Source: Priapulus caudatus (taxonomy: Eukaryota; Priapulida; Priapulimorpha; Priapulimorphida; Priapulidae). From it: a stretch of 64,000 bases of DNA. This document shows, piece by piece, positions 1 through 22,200 of this stretch (its first letter is position 1; each line of letters starts with the position of its first letter). The stretch is taken from positions 1,024,475-1,088,474 of the forward strand of contig NW_014577074.1 in NCBI RefSeq assembly GCF_000485595.1, given 5' to 3'. A model generated the notes under the pieces. That model was not told the DNA's origin. It saw only the letters and a list, made by a program, of their open reading frames with translations, and searched no databases. The translations under genes and the position numbers were made by a program.

Positions 1-161
1 AGCTGCTATGGGAATCTACTAGTCCTTCTGATTTTTTACTAGTCTCGGACTAACGGACTAGCGTTAGTGTCGAACCCTGGTCTAGGTGTTCTATTTTGTT
101 AACTTAATCATGTTATTGTCTGTACTGTAGAAATGTTTTTGTTCTTCTTTGGCTTATCTAG

Positions 162-10353
<10,192 letters not shown>

Positions 10354-12357
10354 CCAATGCACCAATTAGGAGCTCCACATTTTTATGAAGTATATTGAGT
10401 GGCTGGGCAAAGCCATTTGTCTCCCAGACTCCATAGAGTAGTGGTTTCCTATTTTTTTTGGGTTACCGCCCCCTTAGCTCCATAAACTCATCCCCAATGC
10501 ATCCTACCCTATGCTGTAGAAAGCAATCAAATAGCAGTTTGCGTGACACTTGAAGGTAACAATAAGATACCATAAAATCCAAACCAGTAACAATTAATTA
10601 CTCAATTTATTCAAAATCTATTTACAACTTATTTGAATTAATTAAAGAAAATTGATAAACCTGGTAGAATTATTTCCAAAGTCGATTAGTTCTTTAGCAA
10701 CACACTAAGATACCATATTAAGTAACTGCTTCATTTTTCACTAATTTGCAACGTGATGGATGGGCTTGTGGAAGTGATACCAACTTTCCAATGTCAGGTT
10801 AAAAGTTATTTGGACACATGGAAGATGGTCGTCTGTGATTGCTTAACATCATTAGCAACATTAGCTGCGCGGTGTCAGTGCAATATAGTGTCATCTGCCC
10901 AACCCCTTGCTTCTTAGCAGTCCCTAGGTAATCCCAAGGCCCTATGGGGGTGGTATCACCCACATTTGGAGCCACTGCGATAGGGTTTTATTTACGAAAT
11001 GTGGCAGTGCATGGCATTCTCTGTTATTGCAATCAGCCGCAGCTTTCTCGAACGTTAAATGTGTTTGTGTATCATTAATGCTAGTGTTGTTAACGGCGCA
11101 ATTTTATTGAAAACATACTGCCTAAATTGTAAATGAAATGCATGTGTAAGCTTCTCTTCTCCTTGGATAGACAAGGGAGGGATTCGGGGTATGGGACATA
11201 TGTAGAATAGCAACTGCTATACCTTCTATGCCAAGTTGAAAGATATCATCAGCCAGTTATTCACGTCATGTAAGGAAGTGTGTGAACCAGGTCCTGTAGT
11301 AAGGAGGAGGGCAGTAGTAGTAGTATTATAAGGGGGTTGAATTTTTTTGCTATAAAATCATAAATCTATTTATTGTCAACACATATATGAGTACCAATCA
11401 CAACGGATTTATTGTAATGCAAGTGAAACATTTGCTACATACATTGCATGGTGCAACATGTTGTGGCAAATGTAGCGGGGTTGATCATTTGATGTTGAAA
11501 GCCTGTAGTTGGTGATGCCAGGAATTGGCATTTGGTGAGATTATGTGACTGTTGTGTTCAGCCTATGTAATTTTACACATATGTAACATCCAACGAAAGT
11601 TTTTGTGTGGATAAATGGGCAGAATGCTATTTGTACAGAAGACTGATTGAATATAATATTTCAGTCTGTGCCGACCATGTGTGCATGTTTGTATTTTCTC
11701 TTGTTAACATATTTGAGTAAACTTTGATTGGGCGGTAGGAAATATATATATTGTTACAAACATCACGTTTGGAATTTTACTGGTGTTTATTTCACTGATA
11801 ATTGTATGCACTCAGCATGAGCAGATTTTAGTTGAATCATCTTTCAATCACGAAAAATTACTGCTTCAAATATCTTCATCAAAGCATATATCTTTAAAGT
11901 TCCAACTATTTGCTGTCAGACACCCTAGATGCTGCAGCTGGAAGTGCTCAGGTAGATACAAATATATCACAGTATTTGCTAATTGCAATGTTGATACGTT
12001 GCTAATTGCAATGTTGCAATAATAATGATTAATGATACAGTTACATAGTAATTTATAGTCCATAAACCACTGAGCTGTGCTAAACGACACCAGATGGCGA
12101 TAATTGTCAATGTTGATGTTTTATCCATTGTATCTGCCTGGTAACGCGGTGTCTGTTGTCAAGTAAGTACTTGTAGTTGTAGGCCTAGTTGTAGTTGAAT
12201 AATTTATAATATCTGTTCTAATTTTGTTTGGAAACGAATGTACACGTGAAATTATATACTTTGAGAAAGGTATTAATAATAGCTTAGTTAGTGATCTATG
12301 ATCTGTATTTATTCAGCAGCGTTCTGTGTGTGGCGAGAATGGCAGTGATACTGTCAA
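10354..12357. other. SEC23 3'UTR and intergenic DNA
   Basis: AT-rich sequence after the SEC23 stop. A variant polyadenylation hexamer ATTAAA at 10641-10646 is a possible 3' end, but I cannot fix the site. No ORF of note and no recognised repeat before the hairpin element at 12367. Confidence 0.5.
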
Positions 12358-12366
12358 GTGTCATTA

Positions 12367-12513
12367 TAGTCCGAGATTCCTCTGACCAATGCCCACACCG
12401 ACGATTTTGGTGGTTTTGGTGTGGGTTAGGTCAATATGTGGGTGGGTGGCCTAACCCACACCAAAACCACCAAAATCGTCGGTGTGGGCATTGGTCAGAG
12501 GAATCTCGGACTA
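12367..12513. mobile_element. 147-bp perfect-hairpin MITE with 9-bp target duplication
   Basis: Arms 12367-12430 and 12450-12513 are exact reverse complements over 64 bp, with a 19-nt loop. The element starts TAGTCCGAGATTCC and ends with its complement. The 9-bp duplication GTGTCATTA lies at 12358-12366 and 12514-12522. Perfect arms and a perfect duplication imply recent insertion. The target duplication length fits Mutator-like transposition. No ORF belongs to it. Confidence 0.9.
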
Positions 12514-12697
12514 GTGTCATTACTGATACTGATACTGAGTGATAGTGACTGCTGCAATGGCCCGAGCCCACCTGACTAGACTAGTAGTAGTAGTAGTAAT
12601 AGTACTAGTACTAGTAGTGGTAGTAGTACTAGTAGTAGTAGTAGTACTACGCCTACGGGGAAGTACGGCCAATGGCCCAATGCTACTACTAAGTTCT

Positions 12698-12974
12698 GCT
12701 GAGAGGGTCTATGTCCCCCGGGGTACTGCCGGAACGTACCCTGGTACTATCTAATATGCCGGACCGTACCTCGTCTACTCCACTAACGAGTCTAGGGAGT
12801 CGCCTACGCCTACTCCCTAACCCTAACCCGAACGCGAACCCTAACCTTAACCCTAACCCTAATCCTAATCCTAACCCTAACCATATCAAATAGTGACCAG
12901 GGTACGTTCCGGTATACCGGACCGTACCCAGGTTACGTTCCGGCAGTACCCTGGGGGACATAGACCCTATGAGC
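12698..12974. mobile_element. Mutator-like MITE carrying telomere-like repeats, copy 1
   Basis: Termini GCTGAGAGGGTCTATGTC and, at the other end, the complement of GCTCATAGGGTCTATGTC. Subterminal sequence is also inverted (GGTACTGCCGGAACGTA). Target duplication CTAAGTTCT at 12689-12697 and 12975-12983 (9 bp). The interior (about 12819-12885) is a degenerate run of CCCTAA, the animal telomeric hexamer. Confidence 0.9.
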
Positions 12975-13292
12975 CTAAGTTCTAGTCGGGCAATGAATTT
13001 TAATAAACTAAACATCGTAACAAACTATCTCAAATAAGATATGACTGAGTCCTTTACAGCTCAATTCAATGATCAATGTTTTATTAGACCGGCGGTACCA
13101 TGATACAGCCGTACTATATAATTATAATAGCCCATGCAAGCCAAGGACATAACTTATAAGTTATAAGAGCTGTCCACATTTGCACATGTCGCCCATTTGC
13201 GAAAATGAATTGCGGTTAGCGCATATATCCATGAACCCATATAATATCATAATCATCCTATCATTACGTTGAACCCTAACAGTGTTAGTAAC

Positions 13293-13520
13293 GCTGAGAG
13301 GGTCTATGTCCCCCGGGGTACTGCCGGAACGTACCCTGGTACTATCTAATATGCCGGACCGTACCTCGCCTACTACACTAACGAGTCTAGGGAGTCGCCT
13401 ACGCCTACTCCTTAACCCTAACCCTAACCCTAACCTTAACCCTAATCCTAACCCTAGCCATATCAAATAGTGACCAGGGTACGTTCCGGCTGTACCCTGG
13501 GGGACATAGACCCTATGAGC
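13293..13520. mobile_element. Mutator-like MITE carrying telomere-like repeats, copy 2
   Basis: Same family and orientation as the copy about 600 bp upstream, with a shorter CCCTAA run (about 13413-13460) and a shorter 3' subterminal region. The 9-bp duplication GTTAGTAAC sits at 13284-13292 and 13521-13529. Different duplications show two independent insertions, not one duplicated locus. Confidence 0.9.
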
Positions 13521-16144
13521 GTTAGTAACACGATAACTTAACTCATACCCAAACCACAACCTAATCGTATATCATTGTACAGTAATACTATTAATGGTAT
13601 CATTCTCGTACTCGGAGAAAGGCGGTCATAATATAACATGTTACTTCTGGGCGAATTTATGTGACCTAATTATGTTATTGTAATACAGTGTCTCACTGTA
13701 TGTATTTCCCTGGTTCCAATCATTATTTTATGATAACATTGTTACTTCTACTTTTTACTAGGAAATGTTGTGAATTACTGAATCGTTAACTGCATTGCCC
13801 AAACCGTATTTCACCCCTCTGTTTGATTGGCATGCACAAGAATCCTTTATTTGCGGTAAAAACAATTGTGGCACTTGATCTGGATATATATATGCTATCA
13901 CGCAAATTAAGACAGTAGGGAATTTTAGAATCAAGTTGCATGTGTGAAATTTATCCTAAATCAGAATGGCGATAGACCTTGGTAATCAAAAGCCTTCACC
14001 AAGTGCCGAATAGAATACTGGATTGACAAGAACTCTTTGTGTGAGCGTGCATTGAATGCAACACAGTTACACTACAAAGACTGATCATGTAGTCATGGGG
14101 GCACACCACCTGACCAACATACCTGACCAGATAGTATCTCTCACCATTTCTTTAGCAGTCTTGAATAGCAACTATAGTTTGCTCTGCATGGAATACATGT
14201 ACTCTGAGCAGTCTGCGCATCCAGTTTTTAGGCCTAAAACCTATAGAATTTAAAATGTAAAACAGTGCTGCATGATGAAACCTTGTTAAGCTAGGCATTA
14301 CCGGTTTCCAAATTGGAGGTTTTCTTAGATACACACTTGGCAAGTGCAAACTGGCTGCGTTTTTTTAATTTGCTGCTTCTAGTTATGAGATTGTGCACAC
14401 TCTGTGTGTATATTGTTATATATTGGGCACCTTGTGTTCACATTAATGCACTTGTTTGTAAGACACACATAAGTTTTAACATCAATTTAAGACAACAAAA
14501 TTTCATATAAGAAACAGTCTAGGAAATATGTTTGAAAGCCCAGCCAATCCTGATTTTAAACATTTTGATTTCAACTATATAACCTGTTGTAAAATCCATA
14601 AAAAAATATCCAGTCCTACTCAAAAGTTCAGAATATAGGAATTCTTTCATTCTTTAATACTGTAAGAAAGAATTAAATGTCATATAATGATATGCTAGCT
14701 AGCATCAATCCTGCAGTTCCTAGGAACAAAGATATGGAATGCATTACTTCAGAATAATTCTGTCTGTGGTGGAAATTTGTATTGGCAATAATATTAGAGG
14801 CTATAGGTTACAAAAGGAAACAACTCTCCTAAAAAGTTAACTTTCCTAGTGCAGTTCTTGGTTCAAGCAATCTATGCACAAGATCGACACAATGCCACAA
14901 TACGAATAGTTGCTAAAAATTCATATGAATATGTCTGTAGCATCTGGTAATAGCTGTCATTCCTTGTGTACTATTATTAGTATTTTACAATAGAATGAGC
15001 ATTTATTTGTTAATAAAATTACATAAAACCGCATATGACCCAAAGATATGGTTAATTAAATCATGCATTCATGGTAGGTATTGTCATTTAAAAATAAACA
15101 TATTTTATCCCTACATGGTGCGAGGTTGTTGACTTCTCGCTGGGTCTCCCTGGTGTCACACAGGTCTATTGTTTAGGAAATATTATAAACGTCTTATGAA
15201 TTTGTTAGCCTATATGGTTCCATATAGCCTATATATATTAGCCTATGTACGTGTGAGTACCCCAAACAGGCCAACTTACGGCGCGTCATACGTTTCTGCG
15301 TGCATGGAAGTGAGTGTGTGCGTGGGAATGTATGCATACATGACTGAATGAATGAGTAAATGAATGTACGTGTGTAAACGTAGGTGCGTGCGTCTGTAGG
15401 TGTGAGTGTATCCACCTACTAGCTACCTGCGGCCGGTGAGCTGCTGCGGCGTATGCCTGCCTACGCCCGTTAATAACACCCGTCTGCTGACTGCTTGCAC
15501 GCGTGCGGCCAGCAAGCCCCGAGGTAAGGCGCGCAACTTATAGTAGCACATTGTGAACCAGCGCGCTTCTCTCCCACCCCCACGGCGCTCTCTACTCGCG
15601 CGGTTACCCACACGTAGTAGTGCAAACACCGCTACCAGCGCATGCTACCTACGCTCGCTATGCTTGCTCTCTCTCGCTCGCTGCTAAGTTTGCTGGCGGG
15701 AGACTCGTCGAGCGTGACGGCGCTGCACCGCCACACCGTCGTCTGCTGTAATCACTGTGGAATGTCTCTGGTCAGCAAGGTGTTCGCGCTGGTGACCGGC
15801 CGCTCGGGGACACAACGCCTGCTCGCTCCGTACTGCGACATAATTGTTTGTTTCCTGTGCTGTCATCAGCGAGTTGTGACGGTCGCGACCGACGGACGCG
15901 CCGCCTTTCGTGGATGAGTTCTTGCGTGTGCGTCTGTGTATTAGACTATTAGTGCGTCTGCGTGAACAGCCGTAGCGGTTGGCACAAGTTCGTCACCTGA
16001 CGCGCTGTTGTTCGCGTGCTGTATTGTCTGAGCTGCATCGTCATCATCAATCATTAAAATGGAATTTATCGAGTCTGTCCGTATACCAGGCACTGCACAA
16101 ACCTACGTAATATTGCCGCTCACGTTTACTGTGGTTGCTTGCAG
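13521..16144. other. Intergenic DNA and probable calpain promoter/5'UTR
   Basis: AT-rich and featureless to about 15400. From about 15420 to 16030 the sequence becomes GC-richer with many CpGs, consistent with a promoter region. A polypyrimidine tract plus TTGCTTGCAG ending at 16144 looks like the acceptor of the first coding exon of calpain, so a noncoding first exon probably lies in the GC-rich stretch. Short ORFs here match nothing I know. Confidence 0.45.
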
Positions 16145-16297
16145 GTGGTAGTATAGCGTGTGGCAAATTTGAACTGTAGGCAGCTCCGCCACCTCAAAAA
16201 GTCACCGCCAGGCAGATCTAACCGATGCTGGCAGTGGAGCCGACCAGCCACTGAGGTTGATCAGCAACCGTCCATGCAGACGTGGCACCGCGGTGAG

Positions 16298-19200
16298 ATG
16301 GCAGAGCCGGCACCCTCGCCTTCCAAGTACGAGGCCCTGAGTCGCGAGCATCTGAAGCGCCGCACACTGTTTGAGGACCCCGAGTTTCCGGCGAGTGATC
16401 GTTCGGTGTACTTCAGCCGCGTGCCGGGATACAGATTCGACTGGATGCGGCCGCACGTAAGGGCACGGCGCGGGCGTGAGACGTTGGGTTTTACGAAAAA
16501 ACGACAACATTTTTGTCGATTTGTGTAAAGTTCGTCAATCTGACTCCTTGCATAAACGCTGGAGTTTTCCAGCGAAGTTTCCATTTTACTGAGGTGGAAT
16601 CGTATATCTACAATTCCATTGATGAATCTAATCACAAACTACTGAGTGTGACAGTTTTTATCTCGGGATGCGACGAAATGAATTCGTAATTGCATGTGTA
16701 TTCGTATTTGAATTTGGTTGGCGCGTAGTCTGTTAAGTGCTGAGATGACTGTAATACTAATCTCTGTCCTATTTCTTGATACCTGCTGATGGAAATCGAT
16801 TTCAGCCTATCCTCTAAGAATCCCTTCCTAGACAAGTCCGAAGTCGACCTGCCTATATGAGGGAAGTGTCTAACAGTCGCTCGCCTGCAAACTCATCAGG
16901 TTGCTCTGTCTACATACTGCATGTTTAATTTATCCTGTACCTGCTATCTCTAATAAGCACCTATACCAAGACCACTCCATTGTATTTTCTGGTATGTCAA
17001 TATGTACTCTTATGATACTAGTGACATTAATTTTTGCCTTCCAGTGACCTGTATATTATATCTTCTAAGAAGTTGTAGATATACAGAAATCTAGTACCGG
17101 TGAAAGTACATGGTTACTTATATTTGTAAATACACATATTCAGGCCACTTAATTCCTGGGGCTGTGTACGTAAGCTATCATTGCATTATCAGAGCTCTGG
17201 CATGTACTTTGGTAGTTGTGAGGTAGTTAGCAGATAACTGTAGATTACCTGTATTCACTTTCATTATTATCAAGAATGGTTGAAAATAGTATCAGTATTA
17301 ATCACCTTGTCTATCCACTATATCTCTTTACAGGAGATATGTAAGAACTGGGGACGGAGACCACAGTTCTATGCTGATAATGGCAGTCGATTTGACCTAA
17401 ACCAGGGAGAGCTAGGTATGTGTAATCAGTGTAAATCATATCAAATCCACACATTCACACATTGCCCATAGCTAAACCTATGCTTGAATTTACAATTAAT
17501 AAATAATCTTTATCGCACGCATCTAAAACTGAGTGTGTTATTATTGCTTAGCTGACTGCAACCATTGGCATAAAGGCTAGGTGCGCCTAGAAGGTTATAT
17601 TGCACTCGTTTTGTCACTGAATTCATAATAAATATTTGGGTGTGTCAAATGACCTATTTCTATTTGGGTATGTCTATTTTCCTATTCCGTTCGATGTGAA
17701 CAAACACTCGTGACTCATACATAGCCCATTGCAAGGATTTAATGTCGTTATCAATATACGCCCAGATTTTTTGGATCTTTAACTAGTTGAAAAACAATCT
17801 TATCAAGTAAGAAGTTGAGGATAAATTTAATGCCGTTGGTGTTGGTTTTCATGTAAAAAATTGCAACAAATTTTTTTACAAATAAACACCATGGAAAATT
17901 TCGTGACGTAGTCAATTTAAGACACTCATGATTTATGTCAGCCTCATTATGCATTAGAACCTAACCAAGTGAACTTGAGAGCAGCTGATGTGGATTGATG
18001 TAACAATCCTAATTTGGCATTGACATTTCAGGAGACTGCTGGGTAGTGGCGTCTGCTGCAGCTCTTGCTGAAGATCGGTCGCTCCTCTGCAGGGTAGTGC
18101 CACCTGACCAGAGCTTCACAGATGGCTACGCTGGCATATTTCGCTTTCAGTTCTGGCGGTACGGCATATGGGAGGAGGTCGTGGTCGATGACAGACTTCC
18201 TACCTACAGAGGGCGCCTCATGTTCGTCCATTCCAACGATCCGTCTGAATTTTGGGGAGCTTTGCTGGAAAAAGCATATGCAAAGTAATGTAATAGGAAA
18301 ACAAACAAGTCGTGTTATGTGATAGCTTGCTGATTTTTCTTGTGTAATAATATTTTATTTTATTAATTTTTGTATTTACGCCAAAATTTTTCATTATATT
18401 TAATTTACTATGGTATTGTTAGTTTACTGTCTGTCCGTTTATGCACCTAATAATGCTGCATTGTGAAATAAATGAAATCATTTAACAGATGAAAAGTTGT
18501 AATTTACTATAACGTTTGCAGACATTTAAATGAATTCTAAAAAAATTCTGCATAAACGTTCACTACAGCTTGTATATTACATTTAACAGTACAGACCCAG
18601 GTCACCTGGTTAGTAAATCACTTGATTGAATTGGCAGATTCCAAGGCTCTTACGAGGCGCTGAAGGGAGGCAGGAATGCGGATGCGCTCACAGACTTCAC
18701 GGGGGGACTGGTGGAGGAGTACGACCTGATGCAAGCACCCCGCCACCTAGTCAACCTGCTGTTCAAAGCCATGGACAGAAGCTCTCTGATCACCTGCTCT
18801 ATCCACGTAATTGCATATGCCTTCTTATCATTTACTCGTGTAGTTAAAGCTTTTGGAACTGCATCTGCACATACAGATCAAGGTTATTTCTAGTTTTGCT
18901 TTTACCTATTAGGAGTCTAAGAAGATAGGTCATGGTACGAACTGTCTGGGTTGTTTACTTCCAATTAGTGCTTGAACATTCTCATCAAAACCAAAAGTAC
19001 CCAATCATAAGGCTTGGTCCTCTGATGCAGTCGGGTGTCTTGCTTATACATGGACACAGCAGTGACGTCACGCCAAATTCTTTCATTTGTGCATACATGT
19101 ATCTACCTGAAAGTATCTCAGGGTTTCACATTAATTAAGTTTATTTACAACATACGGCTGTAAATAATTTCAAGGTATGTTTGGGGTATATCATATCACA

Positions 19201-22200
19201 TACCTAAGGGTACAGAAGTATCTGGCAGCAAGATCCCATGCAATATCAGGTGTTTCTGCTAGTATAAAAATAAGTGAAATATTCCACGATAAAGCTTAGC
19301 ATGATATTATTATATTTATATCGGGTATCATTTCAGATGTATAGTATAGATTGTTTTTTGATGTTGTCATATATGTGCCTGCCCTCAGGGAACAAGTGAC
19401 GATGTGATACTGCCAAGTGGACTGGCCACCGCGCATGCCTACAGCATTACGGATCTGAAACAGATCCGGCTGATCTCAGATGTCGGGGATGAAAACATCA
19501 CATTGATTCGTATACGCAACCCTTGGGGCACCCACATTGAATGGAAAGGACCCTGGAGCGATAGGTACGTGCAGTGTGTAGTGAAACAATGAGGAGTTGG
19601 CAAGCAACCACAAATTGCGCAATATCTTGGAGGATGGACGGATGGACAGTGATTCTTCACTATGTCACTGTTTTGCCCATCTCGCTAAAATGCAATGACA
19701 TGCTTTATACTTCTTTCTTCCGTGTTCAGGTCGCCGGAGTGGACGAGCATTCCACCGGAGGACCGGGCAGAAATGGGCCTCATTCACAGAGATGATGGCG
19801 AGTTCTGGTATGAACTGTCTAGTGAAATTGTCATAAAAAACTATCTAAACGGATAAATTTGGTCATTTAGAAGTGGATTAGGTCAGAATCATGAAAAATG
19901 TAGATCGATCAGTTAATTATTTTTGAAAGAAGTAAATTAGAGCATTATCAAAGTTAACATTTTATCACTTAAAATACCTATAATTTGGTGATTGATCACC
20001 TTTCAGTGTTTTTCACAGGTTATTTTATTACTCTTTATTGTTTTGTTTCATCATTTATCAGCCATTGATCAATTATTTGTTATTACAGGATGGAGTTCAA
20101 TGACTTTGTGAAGCATTTCAATGAGGTGACCATCTGCAACTTGACTGCAGACTCATTGTCTGACCCACCAAGGTCGTGGAGCACCAACGTGCTGCACTCT
20201 CGCTGGAGGAAGGGCTTCTCTGCAGGAGGAAGGCCAAAGTACAGAGGTATCAGTATATGTTACTACTGTTTTTACAGTTTTACTGTTTTTACAGTACTGT
20301 ATTTACAGTAATTACGACATTTAGACATCGTCAAGATGAGCTATTGCCATGGGGTGTCGTCCGTCTGTTCGTCTGTCTGTCCGTCAACATTTGGCTACGG
20401 TCAACGATAACTTGAGAATCGTTTGACCCACATGTTTCAAATTGCATACAGTTGTTACTCCTATGGGAGAGATGTGAACGTCCTATTTTGGGGCACGCCA
20501 GTTGACCTACTTTTGAGCCACGCCCACTTTTTGGCAAAAATGGAAATGGCCATAAGTCAGTTCAGGTTCAACGGATTTTGGTCATTTTTGGTATGTGAAT
20601 ATATAAGGACTGGCCCCAAAACATATCACAGGGGTTTTGATAGTTTTTAAAAATTATGTAAATTAGGTAGATTTTGGCAATTTCACTATGCATTTCAGTG
20701 TCTGCCTACGGTCAACGATAACTCAAGAACCGTTTAACGGTTTAACCGACATGTTTCAAATTGCATACAGTTGTTACTCCTATGGGAGAGATTTGAACGT
20801 CCTATTTTGGCGCATGCCAGTCGACCTACTTTCGAGCCACGCCCACTCTTTGGCAAAAATGGAAATGACCATAACTCAGTTCACGTTCAATGGATTTTGC
20901 TCATTTTTGGTATGTGAATAAATAAGGACTGGCCCCAAAACATAGCACACGGGTTTTGATTTTTTTTTTAATTACGCCACTTTTTGGCAAAAATGAAAAT
21001 GGCCATCTAGATTCATTTGATTTTGTTAGCTCACTTTGACATCGTCAAGCTGAGCTATTGCCATGGGTCGTCGTCCGTCCGTCCGTCAACATTTGGCTTC
21101 GGTCAACGATAACTCAGGAACCGTTTGACCCACATGTTTGAAATTGGGTGTAGTTGTTACTGCTATGCTTCCATATTAAACATTTTATTTTGGAGCAGGC
21201 CAGTCGACGTACTTTCGAGCCACGGCGATTTTTTTGCAAAAATGGGAATTCCCATTAGTCAGTTCAGGTTCAAACGGATTTTGCTCATTTTTGGTATGTG
21301 AATGAATAAGGGTTAGGGGTTTTGATATTAAAAAAAAAATTATGCAATTTAGGTAGGGTTTGGCAGTTATATAGCATATTATATAGACACAAACAGTCTG
21401 TGGTGGCACACTCGTCTGGTTCGTTTTACAAGATTTCATTGACAATATCTTTAATGCAAAATTGGTATTTCCTTTCCACCCTGCCGATAAAACGTCTTTA
21501 TTAGAGTAAAGTTTTACAAAACATGTCGGAATGCAGCATAACCTATTTATTTCAAACGCCATCGCTACAAAGCGGGTATAGCGCCATCTACGGTCACAAA
21601 TAAACTGTCGAGCGCGGACCAGTCTACGTATTTTATCGGCAGTTGGTGCGCATTGCATTGTTTATTTCGCATTGTTCGCTTGATTGTTTAAAGCAGCTCG
21701 CAGCTTGCAAATACCGTATTTCTGGAGCCGCGAATCAGCGTGTGAACGCTCGGCCGCGTATTTGTCTCAGATTCGGTATTTCGCAAATACCGTATTTCAT
21801 AAATACGAGGTCTCGTGTGAACGAGGCTATTGTAACTGTAGGGGGAAGCAGGTGTGTCCCCGAGAGGTCTTCACCCACCACAGATTAATTTTCTACCAGC
21901 TAAGTACACAGGTGGTTGGGTGTGATATAAGGTGCATACTCTGGTTTCTCTGCAAAACGTATAAATCTTTCGCCTTTTACTATAAGATTTCCGTGCAGAG
22001 GACAACTTAATGAGTCTTTGACGCTATTTCTGCTACCCTACTTTTTGTAGGGTAATAATTAATGAAAAAATATGTCTATTAAATAATTTTGTAAGAGTTT
22101 GTCTTGTATGAATAAAATATAGATCATACAGGTGGTAGGTAGTGCTACTGAGATTTATTCACGTTTCGCCTAGGCTTTAAAGTTAAACGCGCAACCTGGC

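Noticed and set aside
12367-12513. Possible microRNA precursor
   Set aside because: The 64-bp perfect arms and 9-bp target duplication identify a transposon hairpin; microRNA hairpins are shorter and imperfect.
12819-12885. Telomere or chromosome end
   Set aside because: The CCCTAA run is short, degenerate and inside a MITE with target duplications, in a gene-bearing interior region.
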